Shown here in pieces: positions 15,540-27,594 of a DNA stretch of 64,000 nt; position 1 is the first letter of the stretch; the number at the start of each line of letters is the position of its first letter. Origin of the DNA: Diaporthe sp. PMI_573 (Eukaryota > Ascomycota > Sordariomycetes > Diaporthales > Diaporthaceae). The notes below the pieces were generated by a model, which was given only the letters and a program-made list of their open reading frames with translations, was not told where the DNA came from and made no database searches. The position numbers were made by a program, and so were the translations under genes. The stretch covers positions 1,364,001 through 1,428,000 of the forward strand of contig JAJTUP010000010.1 in the NCBI GenBank assembly GCA_021399435.1. The letters are read 5' to 3'.

Positions 15540-16764
15540 ATGTTCAGGTCGCTCGTTAACGGCGCCAAGAAACTTGCCATTGGCGAAAGCGGCGGTGCGG
15601 CCATCGGCGAGCTCTTCCCCAAGGTCGACCCAGATGTAGACGGCGAGGACTGCCTGAAGGACTGTGACAACTGCCCAACGCACTATCCCAAGGGCTTCAA
15701 GATCGAAGGGAGCGACAACATCTACGGAGGTATCAAGGCGTGGAGCACCCATGTACTGGTCGCCACGGGCAAGGCGGACTGGGTACACAATGTCGCCGAC
15801 GAGAAGGGCAGCGTGATGCAGGCCATCGAGAAGGCCGACAAGCCAAGCAATGGGGTAAGAACAAGAACATGTCCTTGCCCGGCCCGCTGATCCTGTCCCC
15901 TGCCGCCTGCTCCATCGCCACGGGCCGAGACTGACATCAGGCCTCACGTCAAACAGCGGCTCATGCTCTCCGCCTCCAACATCCCGACCCCAAACCACAG
16001 CAGCGACTACTCAGAGCCAACGACACTCGTCCTGCTGCCCGCCTTTGTCGTGGTAGAAAACGTCACCCCGGCCTCCGCCCCCGCGCTGATATCCGAGTAC
16101 GTCAACCGGTCGCCTACCAACACCTCGGCCCTCGAACCTGTTTCCGCCGCCATACCAGACTCCATCCCGCCGCCAGACCTACCCGAGCCCGCGCCAAAGC
16201 TCCAAGGCCTGAGTAGCCGCCCGAGCCCGCATTCCGTCCTGATACTACTCTGCTCACAAAAGACCCGTGACGCACGCTGCGGCCAGTCGGCACCGCTCAT
16301 CAAGAAAGAGCTGCAGCGGGTAAACAGCCTCCCCCCTCTCTGGTCTCTTCTGCTCCGTGCTCGCTTCATACTAACGCAGTGGCCAGCATCTACGGCCGCT
16401 CGGCCTGTACCGCGACTTGGACGACGAGAGGCCCGGCGGTGTGGGCATCTACTTCATCTCCCACGTCGGCGGGCACAAGTACAGCGCAAACGTGATGATC
16501 TATCGTCGCCCGGACCCCTTCGGACTGGATGGGCTGGGAAGGGCGAGCGTCGAGGAGGGCGAGAGCTTCACGCCGCGCAAGAAGGATCCGACAAATGATC
16601 ACAAAGGGGATGCAGGCGCCGGGCAATGCATCTGGCTGGCCAGGGTGAAGCCGGAGGACTGCGAGGGCATTGTCAAGTATACGGTGCTTCAGGGCAAGGT
16701 CGTCAAACCCGAGCAACAGCTCAGGGGTGGCTTCGACCGGACCAGGGGCTTGATGAGTTGGTGA
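15540..16764 (+). CDS. aim32: AIM32-like sucrase/ferredoxin-domain protein
   Basis: The 351-aa protein has a thioredoxin-fold [2Fe-2S] ferredoxin-like domain, as in yeast mitochondrial Aim32. Three exons, 15540-15854, 15957-16319 and 16387-16764, have GTAAGA..CAG and GTAAAC..CAG introns that both fall between codons. The ATG at 15540 is the first ATG of the frame. Visible cysteines are C38, C42 and C45 (CLKDCDNCP), and C204 with C213 (CSQKTRDARC), the second being the usual cluster-binding motif of the family. H252 and H256 sit in HVGGHKYSANV, also characteristic. The protein ends with the typical GGFDRTRG segment. A role in mitochondrial redox or Fe-S chemistry is known for the yeast relative only. 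I see no clear presequence at this start. Confidence 0.9.
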
Positions 16765-19034
16765 AGCAGCGGGTCCAGCGCTGCCGACACGACGTTGCCC
16801 TCCTGAGGCCGAAGCCCGCCAAAGCCGTTGCCGCCTCTGCCCCCGCCTCCCTCTTCGATTCCTGCGTGACATCCGACCGCCCCAGGTAATGGGACCCAGG
16901 CGAGGTCTTCCGCCAGAGTCACACCGACACATGAAAGATGCACAAAGCTGGCGGCCGTCATCCTTCACCCCGCTACCAGCCGTATCGGGTGAAAGCGCAA
17001 GTGCAGTCTGCTGGAGGTGGGCCGCGCGACAGGCTCAAAGTTATTGCTCAGTTCTCATCTGCAAGCGGTAGAAATACAAGTTCTCTTGCCTAGTGGCTGC
17101 AAGCCGTCCCACGGGCTCTTCCTCTTTCTCAGCCGCCTCCCTTCCATCGGCGTTGCCAATACCATCGGGTTGCCCGGCCCTGCCTGGTTCAAGGTACCCC
17201 GGTTCACGGATCCGTCCTTGTTCTCGTCCTTTTCTTCTTCCACGCTCGGCTTTTGATATCGGGCCATGGGCGCTGTCGGAGGCGACTAGGCCTGGTGTGG
17301 GGTCGGGGCGTTGCGGCAGCTCAAAAGCTGTTTCTATACTCTCCCTCTCCCTCTCTCCCTCTCCCTCTCTCTCTCTCCCTCTCCCTCTCTCTCTCTCCCT
17401 CTCCCTCTCTCTCTCTCTCTCTCTTTGTACTCTTTTCGGCGCCTCGGAAGCTGATAGACGGACGTGTATACCGACATCGACTCGCTATGGCTTCCATCTG
17501 GGTCAGCAGAGGGTGCTCTGTACCAATGACGGCCGGCGCATGGGTCATGCTTACACCACTAGGCCTCACAGAAACATCCAACAATGTCGCCCCGTTGCGG
17601 AGCCTCTGCCCGCGATGAGCGGAACCAGGTGGAACGCGGGGAGTGTGTTCGTCAGTGAGGAGTAAACTTTGGGCCGGTGCAGAAATGGCGGGACTATTTC
17701 TTCGCCTACGCGCAATGGCCAGGTCTATCGACTTGCTCCCAGTGTACTAAGGGGAGAGTGTAATCTGCCATATTTATAGGTCGTTGAGATGAAGATATCC
17801 AGCCTTCTGATCCTCTCCGGGCGAGACATTGGCAAATCACACAGCCTTGTGACCGATGACAACGCAATAGTACGATGGTAGAGTCGCCAGCCGTAGGACA
17901 AGGACAGCTGAATCGAGAAGAATGAGGAAATCGACAGGCTGGAGAACCTCTCCGGGACAGGTGCTTGATTACCTGTCACTGCGGTGGCCTCGGATCAAGC
18001 CTGCCGGAGCATTTACTCCGGGCCAACAGCTCATGAATCACGACAAACCTTGCTCAGGATGGATCTGGTGTCGATAACTTCGGCGACCCCCGCATTAGAG
18101 CATTGTGGGACCGGAGCTGCCATCGAACGCATTTCGACGGCGAATCTCTATTATCGACCCTCCGTGGCTTGCGAGTTCTCAGATTCAGTGGGGCAGTCTT
18201 GCAAGAAAACCGGCCTCCAATGGCCAGCGGAAAACCCCTTACGGCACGGTCTATCACTGCCTAGAGCCCTTGGAAACGTACCACACAGAAGCCGTTACAC
18301 GTGTATTCCCAGCAATACCCAACCAAACCGAGTAGCCCAAAAGACGTCTAGGGAAGATGATCGGACAAGACGGCCTGCTTGGATCGGTCCGGCCACCTCC
18401 TGGGTGCATCAATGGCCGGCCATCGACTAGCACCGGGCGGATGTCCCGTCGCCTCAAAGCCGGAAACAAGAAAATGACAAACAGGTAAAAGCATGCCAAG
18501 TCCCATCACAACCGCTACCGAACACACGAGACTCTGGCCTCAATACAACCCTATATGCAATCTTGCTCACCTACATGGTGATCCCATCTTTACCGTCCAT
18601 CATCTCTGGAACTCATTCGGAACTCCACCGACCGCCGAGGGTCCCTGATCATACATCGAGATCCATCTTCAAATCAGCGTGGAAGTGAGCAACAGCATAA
18701 CATCATCAATATCCGAGTGACGACACGACGATGACATCTGAGCAGTGTGACACTGCCGAGGGCCAAACTAGGAGCATTTGATCCGGGTATAGGCCTCGGG
18801 GCCTCCTTGCGGATCATTGGACCAAAACTCTATCTCGGCTCCCGCGCCACAATCGAGTCAACATGGCGTTCTTGTAGTATCTTCTATCTTTACACATGTT
18901 TTATAACTGTTGAGGTCAATCTGTCCCCGGCGAGGGTGTACAATATTAGATCATGCCGTGGGGTCGAAGGGTTGCTTTCCAAGGCCGAGACTTTCTAGAT
19001 GTTGAGCACCAATTCCACTGCAAATTCTGGCCCT
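16765..19034. other. Intergenic, 2.3 kb, with a CT microsatellite, no gene seen
   Basis: This lies between the convergent AIM32-like and MFS genes and should hold both 3' UTRs. The longest frames (about 150-190 codons near 17093-17665 and 17984-18430) run through low-complexity sequence or show no domain, and I did not call them. Confidence 0.45.
17340..17424. repeat. CT-rich microsatellite
   Basis: About 85 bases consist only of C and T in CTCCCTCTCC and CTCTCT units on the plus strand. It is a homopyrimidine tract with potential for slippage. Confidence 0.95.
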
Positions 19035-20987
19035 CTATTTGCTCTCCTTGGGACCCTCGTCCGCCGTGTCGCCGGGCGCTGTTTGGCTTGCAGGAGTCAC
19101 TTTCTGGGCCTCCACCTTTTTGATGTTGATCCAGCTCATGCCCGAGACCGCACAAAAAGCAGCTGCAGCACATGCCACGGTGATATAGTACGAGTGTCTC
19201 AAGCCGGTTAGATAAGCGCTTAGGACGGCTGTGGTGTACTGCTCCATACCCATGGACGCAAGTATCTGCTTGACCTGGGATGCGCCCGACTTTATGAAGA
19301 TCTGGGGGTCTAGGCCGGGCACATCGCGTCTGATTCCCTCGACCAAGCCATTCTGGAAGACGGTCTGGGCCACGGCGATGAAAATAGCCCCACCAAAGGA
19401 TTGGAAGAATTGCACGCATGCGGTCGCCACGGCAATATCCTCCTGCGGCAGGACCGCCTGTACAACCAGGATGCCAAGCTGAAATCCCACGCCGATACCC
19501 AGTCCTGCCAGGACCTGGTAGCCGAACCACACCCTGAGTGGGGAGTCAAGGGAGAGTGTAGTGATCATCCTGTTCGCCTTGTCAGCATCGTGGATATGCC
19601 CAGACGGATAACATTCAAGAACATAAAGAAGAAGCAAGGCAGTCTCACCCTGCGCCAACTGTGAACAACACCATGCTGGGCAGAGCAAACGGGTTGTACC
19701 TGCCCACGGCGCTGATGAGCCCACCGGAAAGGACGCTGCTCAGAACTGTGGAAATTAGAAGCGGTAGGATCTTAACCCCTGCCTCGACGGCGTCGTCACC
19801 CTGTATAGCCTGGAAATACAGGGAAAGATAGTATATGAGGGGGAAGAAGGCTGAGCCGAAAAAGCCCGAGAATAACATGGCGCACAGCACATTGCGGTTC
19901 TCGAACAAGCGCGGCGGAAGGGTGCCTTGATCGCCCTTCCATATCTGGATGCCGACAAAGATCAGCATCATGGCTCCGAAGCCGACAAACAGGCCGATGA
20001 TGCGCGAGTTGCGCCACGGGTACTCGGTGCCACCCCATTGGAGAGCTAGCAGCAGGCAGATGACTGCTGGGATGAGGATTGCCGTCCCGAGGAGGTCCAG
20101 TTGCTTCATCTTGTCCCAGAAGCCCAGGTCCAGTCTCCTCTGGCCCTTGACGTGCAGGAGACAAAAGATGGCCACCATGGTCGCACCGCCGATGGGGAGA
20201 TCTAGTCACAATGTCAGCCAGCGAAGGCGGTCCACGTCCATTACCGCCTGGTGGGCCGAGACAATCTGTCACTTACTGACGTAGAAACACCACCGCCAGG
20301 TTACGTGATCCGTGAAGGCGCCGCCGAGCAAGGGACCGGCGACGGATGCGATCCCCCACATGCCCCCGATCAAGCCAAATGCCAAAGGTCTCTGCCGAAG
20401 CGGGAGGGTGTATGCCAGGATCACGATGGAGCCCGAGAACAGGCCTGCTGTCCCCATGCCGGCGACGGCTCGGCCGACGATGAAGGCGGTCGAGGTGGGG
20501 GCGACGGCACACACGAGGCTGCCAACCTCGAAGACGAACACGGCCAGGAGGTAGATGAGCTTGACACTGAAGCTGTTGTACAGCTTGCCATACAGGGGCT
20601 GCAGGGCGGTGGTTGTGAGGAGGTACGAGCTGCCATACCAGCCAATGTCCTTGACCGATCCGAACTCGGCCGTGATGGCGCCCAGAGCAGGGGCTATGAT
20701 GGTCTGGTCCAGGGCCACGAGAACTGCAGCACCAACCGGCATCAGCCATCGGCGGAGCAACAAGCAACACATGGGCGTGGAGCACACTTACAGACGGACA
20801 GGCATAGCGAGGTCAGTATCAAAACCTGGGCCAGGCGCTTAGGATAGACAACCTCGGGCCCATGTTGCTGCGGCCCGGCCTCGGCCTTGTCGTCGGTCGA
20901 CGGAGGCGTGGACAGTTGGGCAGGGTCGACAGGTGTCTTTTCTCCGTGCTCGAGCTGCGCGCTGGGACGCCGTTTCTGCGGGTCCAT
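19035..20987 (-). CDS. MFS efflux transporter, 14-TM DHA2 type
   Basis: This is a plasma- or vacuolar-membrane drug/H+ antiporter of about 576 aa. Exons on the minus strand are 20987-20792, 20723-20277, 20201-19649 and 19569-19035, with introns GTAAGT..CAG, GTAAGT..TAG and GTGAGA..CAG. Splicing restores the family landmarks [17 protein letters not shown], then FYVNLPIGG after TM helices 5-6. [15 protein letters not shown] is the motif C-like region of antiporters. About 14 hydrophobic helices are present, and both tails are polar and predicted cytoplasmic. An in-frame ATG at 21041 would add 18 residues; 20987 was chosen for its better context (A of ATG preceded by GTC, followed by G). Relatives export fungal secondary metabolites and azoles, but the substrate here is unknown and no biosynthetic partner adjoins it. 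Confidence 0.9.
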
Positions 20988-21952
20988 GACAGCAGAACGG
21001 GGTGGGCTCAGACGGCTGGCTCTCTTTTGTTCGATGTGCATGTCACCATCAAGGAGCACAAGATGACCCGACCACGATCAAGGTGGCACCCAGACAGGCT
21101 TGTGTATGTGTGCTGTAGAGCAATCGGCCCCATCTATCCGTCGTTTGATCATGGATGGTCTAGCACGCTCATGAATTGATCTAGGAGTCTAGGGACATGG
21201 GGTGCTTATTAGTGCCGTGGACTAGGCGGCGTATTGATTGTCCCGAGCACCGCTTTCCCCAAAGGGACTCGGCGATCTGAGGACCCAAGTGTCGCGGGTG
21301 CCATCAAAGCTTGTCCCAAAGTCTCTGGCGTCATGGCAGTAACTGGTAACGAGACTGCCAGATTAGGTTGCTCGGGCCATTGGCGGCAGCATAGACGGAC
21401 GAATCGACGGACCAGGCCGGGCCACTCTTGATCGGGCAGACCGACGGCCCGGACTCGGCAATCAGGACATATCCGAGCTCGAGGCATTCCCACTGCCGCT
21501 CGCCCTACCAACGGCCGCAAGGCTTTCTTCATATCGACCATGTGTCCGGGTTGCCAAGGGCGCGACGGGCGAACCTCTGAATGATAAACGGGTGTACCCA
21601 ACAGTCGGGCCCGGTTCTCGCCCAAGAAATCACAAGCACGATATCGAGCAGCCAATTCGCCTGCGGTTTTCCGCTCTCGTTATTATTCGTGTCACAGTGC
21701 ACGCAACAAGATAAGCGCACGCACAGTGAGACATCTAGGTTCTATGTACATCGAGCTGGCACCAGGCTCGTCGTGCACTGAATACGCCTGGTCCACACTT
21801 CATTCCTCACTGCCATGGCGTGCCATGCCATGCCGCCCATCACTCATGCTTGCTCAACATCTGACTTTCACCTGCTCCCTCCGCCCTGCCCTGCCCTGCC
21901 CTGCCCTCGCCCAACCCCGAAAGAATCCACCGCGACCGCCCCAGCGCGAGCA
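20988..21952. other. Intergenic with a (CTGCC) pentamer run
   Basis: This holds the promoter of the MFS gene and the 3' side of OPI3. A run of about five CTGCC units lies at about 21883-21910. No gene was seen. Confidence 0.45.
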
Positions 21953-22779
21953 CTATTTCTGCTTCTTGCCCTCTGTCTTGTTCTTGGATGCCCTCTCCCG
22001 CTCTCTCTTGGCGTATATCCCGGCGGTGAATGGGTTCTCATACTGCAGAGCAACGAGGTAGACGGTAAGCACCCAGGCAGTCAAGAGGATGCCTGCGGGC
22101 CGGCCATATAGCAGGGCTGTGCCGAGGAAGCTCATGGTAGAGCCGTAATACATGGGGGCGTCGCAGACGCTGAAGGGGAAGCCGGTGACCATGTCGTCCA
22201 TGAGGATGCCGAAGTAGTCACCCAGAAAGGTGCCGGTGATGCCCAGGGCCCACGTCGAAGTGACGACCAGGGTGTTACCACAGGCGATGAGCGCGTAGCC
22301 GAGGTACTTGGCGGCATCGTTCTCGAGAAGGGGGTGCGTGGGCTGGTGGCGGAGGGCACGCTCGTAGAGGAAGTCCCGGCACAGGCCGAGGCCGAAGATG
22401 GTGGCGGCGAGGCCGTAGCATGCCGTCTGGGCGTTACCGCCGAATGCTTTGGTCATGAACCGGGTGCGATACTCGCGACGGGCGACAATGCTGAACGACG
22501 ACAGGGTCAGCCGGGCGGGCAGGCAGGCAGGCATAGAAACAGACACTGCCACGCCGAGTCACTCTCGCAGCCGGGGGGAGCACCGACTCACTTCCAAAAC
22601 GTGGGGTTGAAGGCAATGGCCGCGGCAGAGACTGAAACGTCGGGCTCGAGTCGTCAGCCAGAGAGGATTGGGGCAGGGGGGTGGGGGTGGGGGGAGGACG
22701 TGGACGTGGACGTGGACAAACCGAACAAGCTCTTCTGGCCGAGGTCAACCAGCTGGTGTTGTTGAGCAATCGGGGCCAT
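21953..22779 (-). CDS. opi3: Phosphatidyl-N-methylethanolamine N-methyltransferase (Opi3/PEM2)
   Basis: This 211-aa ER membrane enzyme carries out the last two S-adenosylmethionine-dependent methylations from phosphatidylethanolamine to phosphatidylcholine. Yeast Opi3 has 206 aa. Minus-strand exons are 22779-22722, 22631-22592 and 22490-21953, with introns GTTTGT..CAG and GTGAGT..CAG. Splicing gives the conserved AFNPTFWNIVARREY. Other family motifs are LGDYFGILMD followed by VTGFPF, and the YYGSTMSFLG stretch thought to contact the substrate. Four hydrophobic helices are visible, and the C-terminus is a Lys/Glu-rich tail. The first two exons are short and outside the long open frame, so the gene is easily mis-started. 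It diverges from the next gene over 640 bases. Confidence 0.93.
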
Positions 22780-23419
22780 CTTGAGTCGCGGGCACGGAGC
22801 GTTGGAGAGAGTGACAGCAATAGGGGATGGGGTAGGGTTCCAAAAGTGGTGAGGCTGGATTCAATGAGCGGGAGGGAGCTATGAACTGAAGCTTTCCTTC
22901 CCCCCGCCTGCTCCTCCCCGGCTTTAGCCGCCCTTCAATAAGGTTGGATGGGGAGAGCCGAGGGTGGTCAAGCCCCTACGTCATTTGGGACTTGTACACT
23001 TATGTAATCGACAGATTGCAGGGGCAAGGGGCCCGGCTGGGTGGTCATAGCTCCCACGGGAATGTGCGTAGCATGTGCACGATGTGGTTCGTTTGTTTTG
23101 GATCGCAAGCCCACTGAGCCGTCCAGGTGCCTGCCAGGCGTTTCAGACAGCAGGGTCACACATACCCCTTTGTATAAGCCAAATATTGGACCACGCCTGC
23201 AGTCCCAAGGAGTCCCAAGGCTGCTTGCTCGCCTGCTTGCTCCTGTCGACGAAAAGGGCACGACGGGAGGCCATCTGTTCTGTTCTGTTCTGTTCTGTTC
23301 TCGCCCCGGGCCCCCCACCAGGAACAACACCACAAGAAACACCATCTGTCCTGCTGCGTAGCCAGGCAAGGCCCGGCCGTCTCAACACCAAAAGTCTCCT
23401 GCCCTCCGTCGTCGCCGCC
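22780..23419. promoter_or_regulatory. Shared intergenic promoter region with (TGTTC)x5
   Basis: OPI3 (-) and the spermidine-synthase-like gene (+) diverge from this 640-base segment, so it should carry both promoters. A perfect (TGTTC)x5 run lies at 23276-23300. No coding frame is supported. Confidence 0.5.
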
Positions 23420-25294
23420 ATGCCTCCCAATAAATCATCTGCAAGGTCAAAACAGCCACCCAAGATAGACCCAGACTCGTCCTTCACCCCCGAGTCCTTT
23501 GAGAAGGAGCTCAAGGACCTGGCCGCGAGGGCAAAGGACGAGACCTGGGCCAGGTGGCTCCTCGAGCAGGGCTCCGTCTACCTGAGGTCCTCCATCCTCC
23601 TCGGCCTGCTTGCCGTCTATGCCAACGTCTCCGAACTGACCTTGTCGCCCGTCTATGGCTCAATCCCCGTCTCCATATGGCACGACAGGCTTGTCATGGC
23701 TGCCTGCTTCGTCGGCTGGGCATGTAACCTTCACCTGGGCCGCATCCTCCCCGTCAGGATGGCCTACTTGCTCCCACTCGTCGCCCTGTACATCCCCGTT
23801 GCCCAGTTCTACCTCTTCAGCCTCAGCGGTACCCTCACTGCCTACCACGGCCCCTTGATCACAGAGGCCCTCACCCTGGCCCCGCTCATCATCTTATCCG
23901 TCGCCTGCACCGCTACCTACCTCGATGGCGCCGACCTGTCAGCCCTCCCCGGCTTCATACGCGATGCCTCGCCGGGCATCGCCTCCTACTTCTACTACCG
24001 CCTTGTCGAGAAATCCTCTGCCGGCCTCCTGGCAAAGTACATCGGAAGGGCCATCTTCCAGACCCGCGTGGTCCTGGAAGCCGTCCTGGGCGCATCCTAC
24101 GCCCTTTTCGTCCCCTCCAAGCTGCTGGTCTTTACCCTGCCCGCTCTGCTGCATACAGCCTTCCTCAACACCCATGTCATGACGCCGATGGCGACGAGGT
24201 CTCTGAACAGCACCCTGCAGGCCAATGACTGGTTGCTGCATGACCGGAGGGAGTCCCTGACTGGCTACATATCGGTGGCCGACAACCTCAAGACCGGGTA
24301 CCGGGTCATGAGGTGCGACCACAGCCTTCTCGGCGGGGAGTGGATCCGATACAAGGGCGTGAGGGTCGCCGAGCCCATCTACGGCGTCTTCACCATGCTC
24401 GAGGGCGTGAGGCTCGTCGAGGTCCCGGAGCCTGTCCCTGACAGCGAAGCCAAGGCCCTCGTAATGTGAGCAAATCCCAACCTGCGCCGCCTTGTGCGCA
24501 CTTGTAATTAACTGTTCCAAATCCAGCGGGCTCGGCATCGGTACCACGCCAGCAGCCCTCGTGGCACATGGGGTGGACACAACAGTGGTCGAGATTGACC
24601 CTGTCGTGCACGAGTTCGCCTCGAAATACTTCCAGCTCCCGTCCAACCACACGCCCGTCATCGCGGACGCAGTCACTTACACAGCAGACCTGGTCAACAA
24701 GACCACCGACCAGTTCGACTACATAGTCCACGACGTGTTCACGGGGGGCGCCGAGCCCATAGCGCTCTTCACGCTCGAGTTCCTGCAGAATCTCGAGGCG
24801 CTTTTGAAGCCCAACGGCGTCATCGCCATTGTGAGTTGCTTCCTCGACGCTGCTCTCTCCCCAGTGTCGCAGCTGACCTGTGGCCTCAGAATTATGCCGG
24901 TGATTTCACGCTTCCGCCGCCCAAAATCATCGTCCATACTATCAAGCAGGTCTTCCCTTCCTGCCGCATCTTCCGCGAAAATCCCCGGGATGAGGATGCC
25001 ATCGAGAAGGAGAAACGTGACTTTACAAACATGGTCATATTCTGTGTCAAGACTGACCGCCCCGTTACCTTCCGCAAGGCCACCGCCGCGGACCTGCTCC
25101 AGAGCCGCACCCGGGAGCATTTTCTTGTGCCCAAGCATGAGGTTTCTGACAAGGACTTCATGGCTGTCGAGGAGGCCAGCGTCCTGCGGAATAATGATAC
25201 TGCGGCGCTGGCCAAGTGGCACGAAAAGAGTGCCCTGGGACATTGGGAAGTCATGCGGATTGTCCTGCCTGATGTCATCTGGGAGCAATGGTAA
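23420..25294 (+). CDS. Membrane-anchored spermidine-synthase-like protein
   Basis: The protein has 584 aa in three exons, 23420-24465, 24527-24830 and 24890-25294, with introns GTGAGC..CAG and GTGAGT..CAG. Residues 1-40 are polar. Five to seven hydrophobic helices follow between about 55 and 270. The C-terminal half is a Rossmann methyltransferase/polyamine-synthase fold. The nucleotide-binding loop is GLGIGTTPAALVAHG from G350, and the acidic residue pair VEID ends at D373. Later comes YIVHDVFTGG, where soluble spermidine synthases have their catalytic Asp. The fusion of membrane helices to this fold is known in fungi and bacteria as an uncharacterised family. Aminopropyl transfer is not established and methyl transfer is possible. 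The start has a good GCCGCC context. Confidence 0.87.
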
Positions 25295-26995
25295 AGTATC
25301 ACCTGTGGTGATTTGAAGCCGGAGGGCAGTCATGTGACGGCAGCGCTATATAATTCTGCATAAATCCCAGCATATGTTCTGGCGTCTTGCCATTTGAATA
25401 AGGAAAGTCCCCTGGTCATATTACAATATCAAGAGCTGTGAGCGAGTTTTAGGTGCCATTTCCGATGAGTAAGCAAGCCCCTGAAGAAGAATGCACCCGA
25501 AACGGGCCGCATTAACGGGCCTAAAGTACCTTTATATAAATCTATGTTGTATAGACCCAACCGCTTAGGTTCTATGACCGGGTCTAAAACGAATATACGC
25601 ATGCACGCATACTTTTCTGTGGGTTAGTTGCATCTAGTTGGTCGATGGGCCTAATCCGCAAGCAGCAGCAGCAGCAGTAGATAGATTTTATGCGTCTCTT
25701 GTCTCGTCCGTCGTCCTCACTCTTGTCTCCTACTATACCCCCTACCCGCATGACACCCAGCCGGAGAGGAGGAGAGTGGGGGATAACTTTGCCCGTGTCA
25801 AAACTGCGTGTGGGAAAAATGAAACAGGGAGCGGCGGCCGGCTGGTGGTTAGACTTCTCCGGGCAGCTCCGCATCCTCCGCTGCCTCTCCACTGGCACTC
25901 CGCCACTCCGCCACTCCGCCACACCCGTGAGGCCGCGAGCCGCAAGGGATGCTTTCTTTGTTTTTCTGATTATGATTCCATGTTGCGTGTGTCCTGTCGG
26001 TGGTTCACCCACTAAGAAACCTTACCACTAATACTGTTGTCAATAATGCCGGTATGCTTAGTTATACATTTTCCAACCCAAATATGAAAATGCGATCATT
26101 CTTCAACAAGCAAGGGTGGCAGCTGCAAAGAACAATGAGTGGCCAGTTTACATTGTGATAATATAAATAATAATTTGAGGCACGACTGTCACCAAGGCGG
26201 GTGTAACTCAGCTAGGAGAGTGTCGCACTGGAGATCTACTTTAGTTTGAAATCTGAAAGTTATGTGTTTGTCTATAGGAGAGAACAAAGGACCCAAAAGT
26301 ACAGGTTTGACTACAGCTAAGCACCGAGTTTAAGGCCTGTGCTAACAAAAAAAGGTACAGTGGACATGGCTACATGCTCCACCCTCTGTGTCTACCGAAG
26401 CAGGAGTTGGACGAAGATCCGACAAAGAAGAAGATGAGCTTGAAACGAAGGGAGTATTTGCTGCCGTAGAAACGGCTCCGGGGGTAAGCATGAGTGGTTA
26501 TTCTTAGGGTCGTTGAGCCTACGCTGAATAGCTTCTGATATACGGGGGACTGATCACTGAGGACCAGGTTCCTTCACCTTAATCACGAGCCAATGAAGAT
26601 CCTCCCTCGCCGTCCTCCAAGCATGTGAGGGCTGCCCGGATACAACCTAGAAATGAGCCTAGATGTATGCATCCACCACCCATGTTGCGCCTCAGCATGA
26701 CCGCATGAAGGGGGCATGCCAAGTCCTTCGACTCTTTAGGCTCCGTAGTGGCCAGGAGATAGCATGCCTTTTGGGCTGCTATCCGGGGAAAGCTGGCCCA
26801 GGCACGGGAATGTATTAAATCCCACTGCATCAGCCCGAGGGTTATCTAAAGCTTCTACTATGTACTGTATTCAACTAGGACTTGGTTTGCGTTTCAAAGG
26901 CATGAGTAGATTGGTTTTTATGGTACACATCCCTGGGATTAACTCAAAATGACACAATTGAACCGAAGGCATGGTGTGAGTGTATATGTATGTAT
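25295..26995. other. Transition from GC-rich core to AT-rich repeats, no gene seen
   Basis: No protein gene is supported. A CAG/CAA-like short run lies near 25663-25679. From about 26030 onward the base composition shifts to A+T. A tRNA-Phe-like relic sits at 26197-26280 and is listed separately. Confidence 0.5.
26197..26280 (+). other. tRNA-Phe-like relic (decayed tRNA gene or tRNA-derived repeat)
   Basis: GCGGGTGTAACTCAGC at 26197 followed by TAGGAGAGTG matches the acceptor and D-arm layout of eukaryotic tRNA-Phe. It is followed by an anticodon-arm-like CTG..ATCTG interrupted by about 18 bases, where fungal tRNA-Phe may have an intron. Next comes a T-arm-like TATGTGTTTG, with the consensus C of GTTCG replaced by T. 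The 3' acceptor strand does not pair with the 5' one. The changes are G-to-A and C-to-T, so I read it as a decayed copy, not a working gene. Confidence 0.4.
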
Positions 26996-27560
26996 CTCTG
27001 AAGGTTAGTGCCTTCAGCAGTGTGTGTGTGGCAGGGTCGCAGCAGGGTGCCTGGAGGCGAGTTGGGACGATTGAGAATGGTTCGGACAACTTTGCATTGA
27101 ATTTGAGTGGGCTTCTGTCAGCCCTCCTCACAGTCCCTCCGACATCGTCTCATCCGCGGGCACGCGTGGGTTGGCTCTGGTGCGCAGATAGGGAGGCCAG
27201 AAAATTCGGCCCTCGGACCTACTATCTTTGACTTTAAATAACCAGCCAACCCTAACCCTGACAGTAACCAAACTAAATACAGATAAACTTTAGAAATCAG
27301 GCTATCTAATGAGCTAGGTTACATGCTTTTTGGGTAAGAAATAAGGGTAATGCAGAGGTATAAAGTTAGGGTCTTAAAACAGCCCAAAAAATCGGCTCAC
27401 GGCCACCAAACTCATCTGCCGGCGTGCACGCCCCATGGGCACTTAGAGAAAATCCAGTGCCAAGTCTAGGGTAACTCTCTGCGTGCAGCGCCCACACAAG
27501 CGTTTCCGTTTAACACTATAGGAGATAACCCATAGAATGTAGACGGCTCTTTCCTACCAG
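26996..27560 (+). repeat. Left arm of a foldback inverted repeat
   Basis: This segment is the reverse complement of 33601-34179. The best part (about 27261-27358 against 33826-33924) differs at only about four positions in 98, nearly all transitions, and matching extends outward to CTCTGAAGG at 26996 and inward to CTACCAG near 27560. It contains AACCCTAACCCT at 27248-27259. No open frame was seen. It was presumably one continuous hairpin element before the LTR retrotransposon inserted. Confidence 0.85.
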
Positions 27561-27589
27561 TTACTTAAAGATATAGTAGCTTGGTAATT

Positions 27590-27594
27590 AGTGC
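27590..27594. repeat. 5-bp target site duplication, left copy
   Basis: AGTGC directly precedes the 5' LTR and is repeated at 33597-33601 directly after the 3' LTR. Confidence 0.85.

Noticed and set aside
17093..18430. Frames of 150-190 codons between AIM32 and the MFS gene
   Set aside because: One runs through the CT microsatellite; the other has no recognisable motif or splice partners.
25638..26031. Overlapping frames just right of the spermidine-synthase-like gene
   Set aside because: Both strands are open simultaneously with low-complexity content; no family features.
27250..27260. True telomere end
   Set aside because: Only two repeat units are present, and the sequence continues into other features on both sides.
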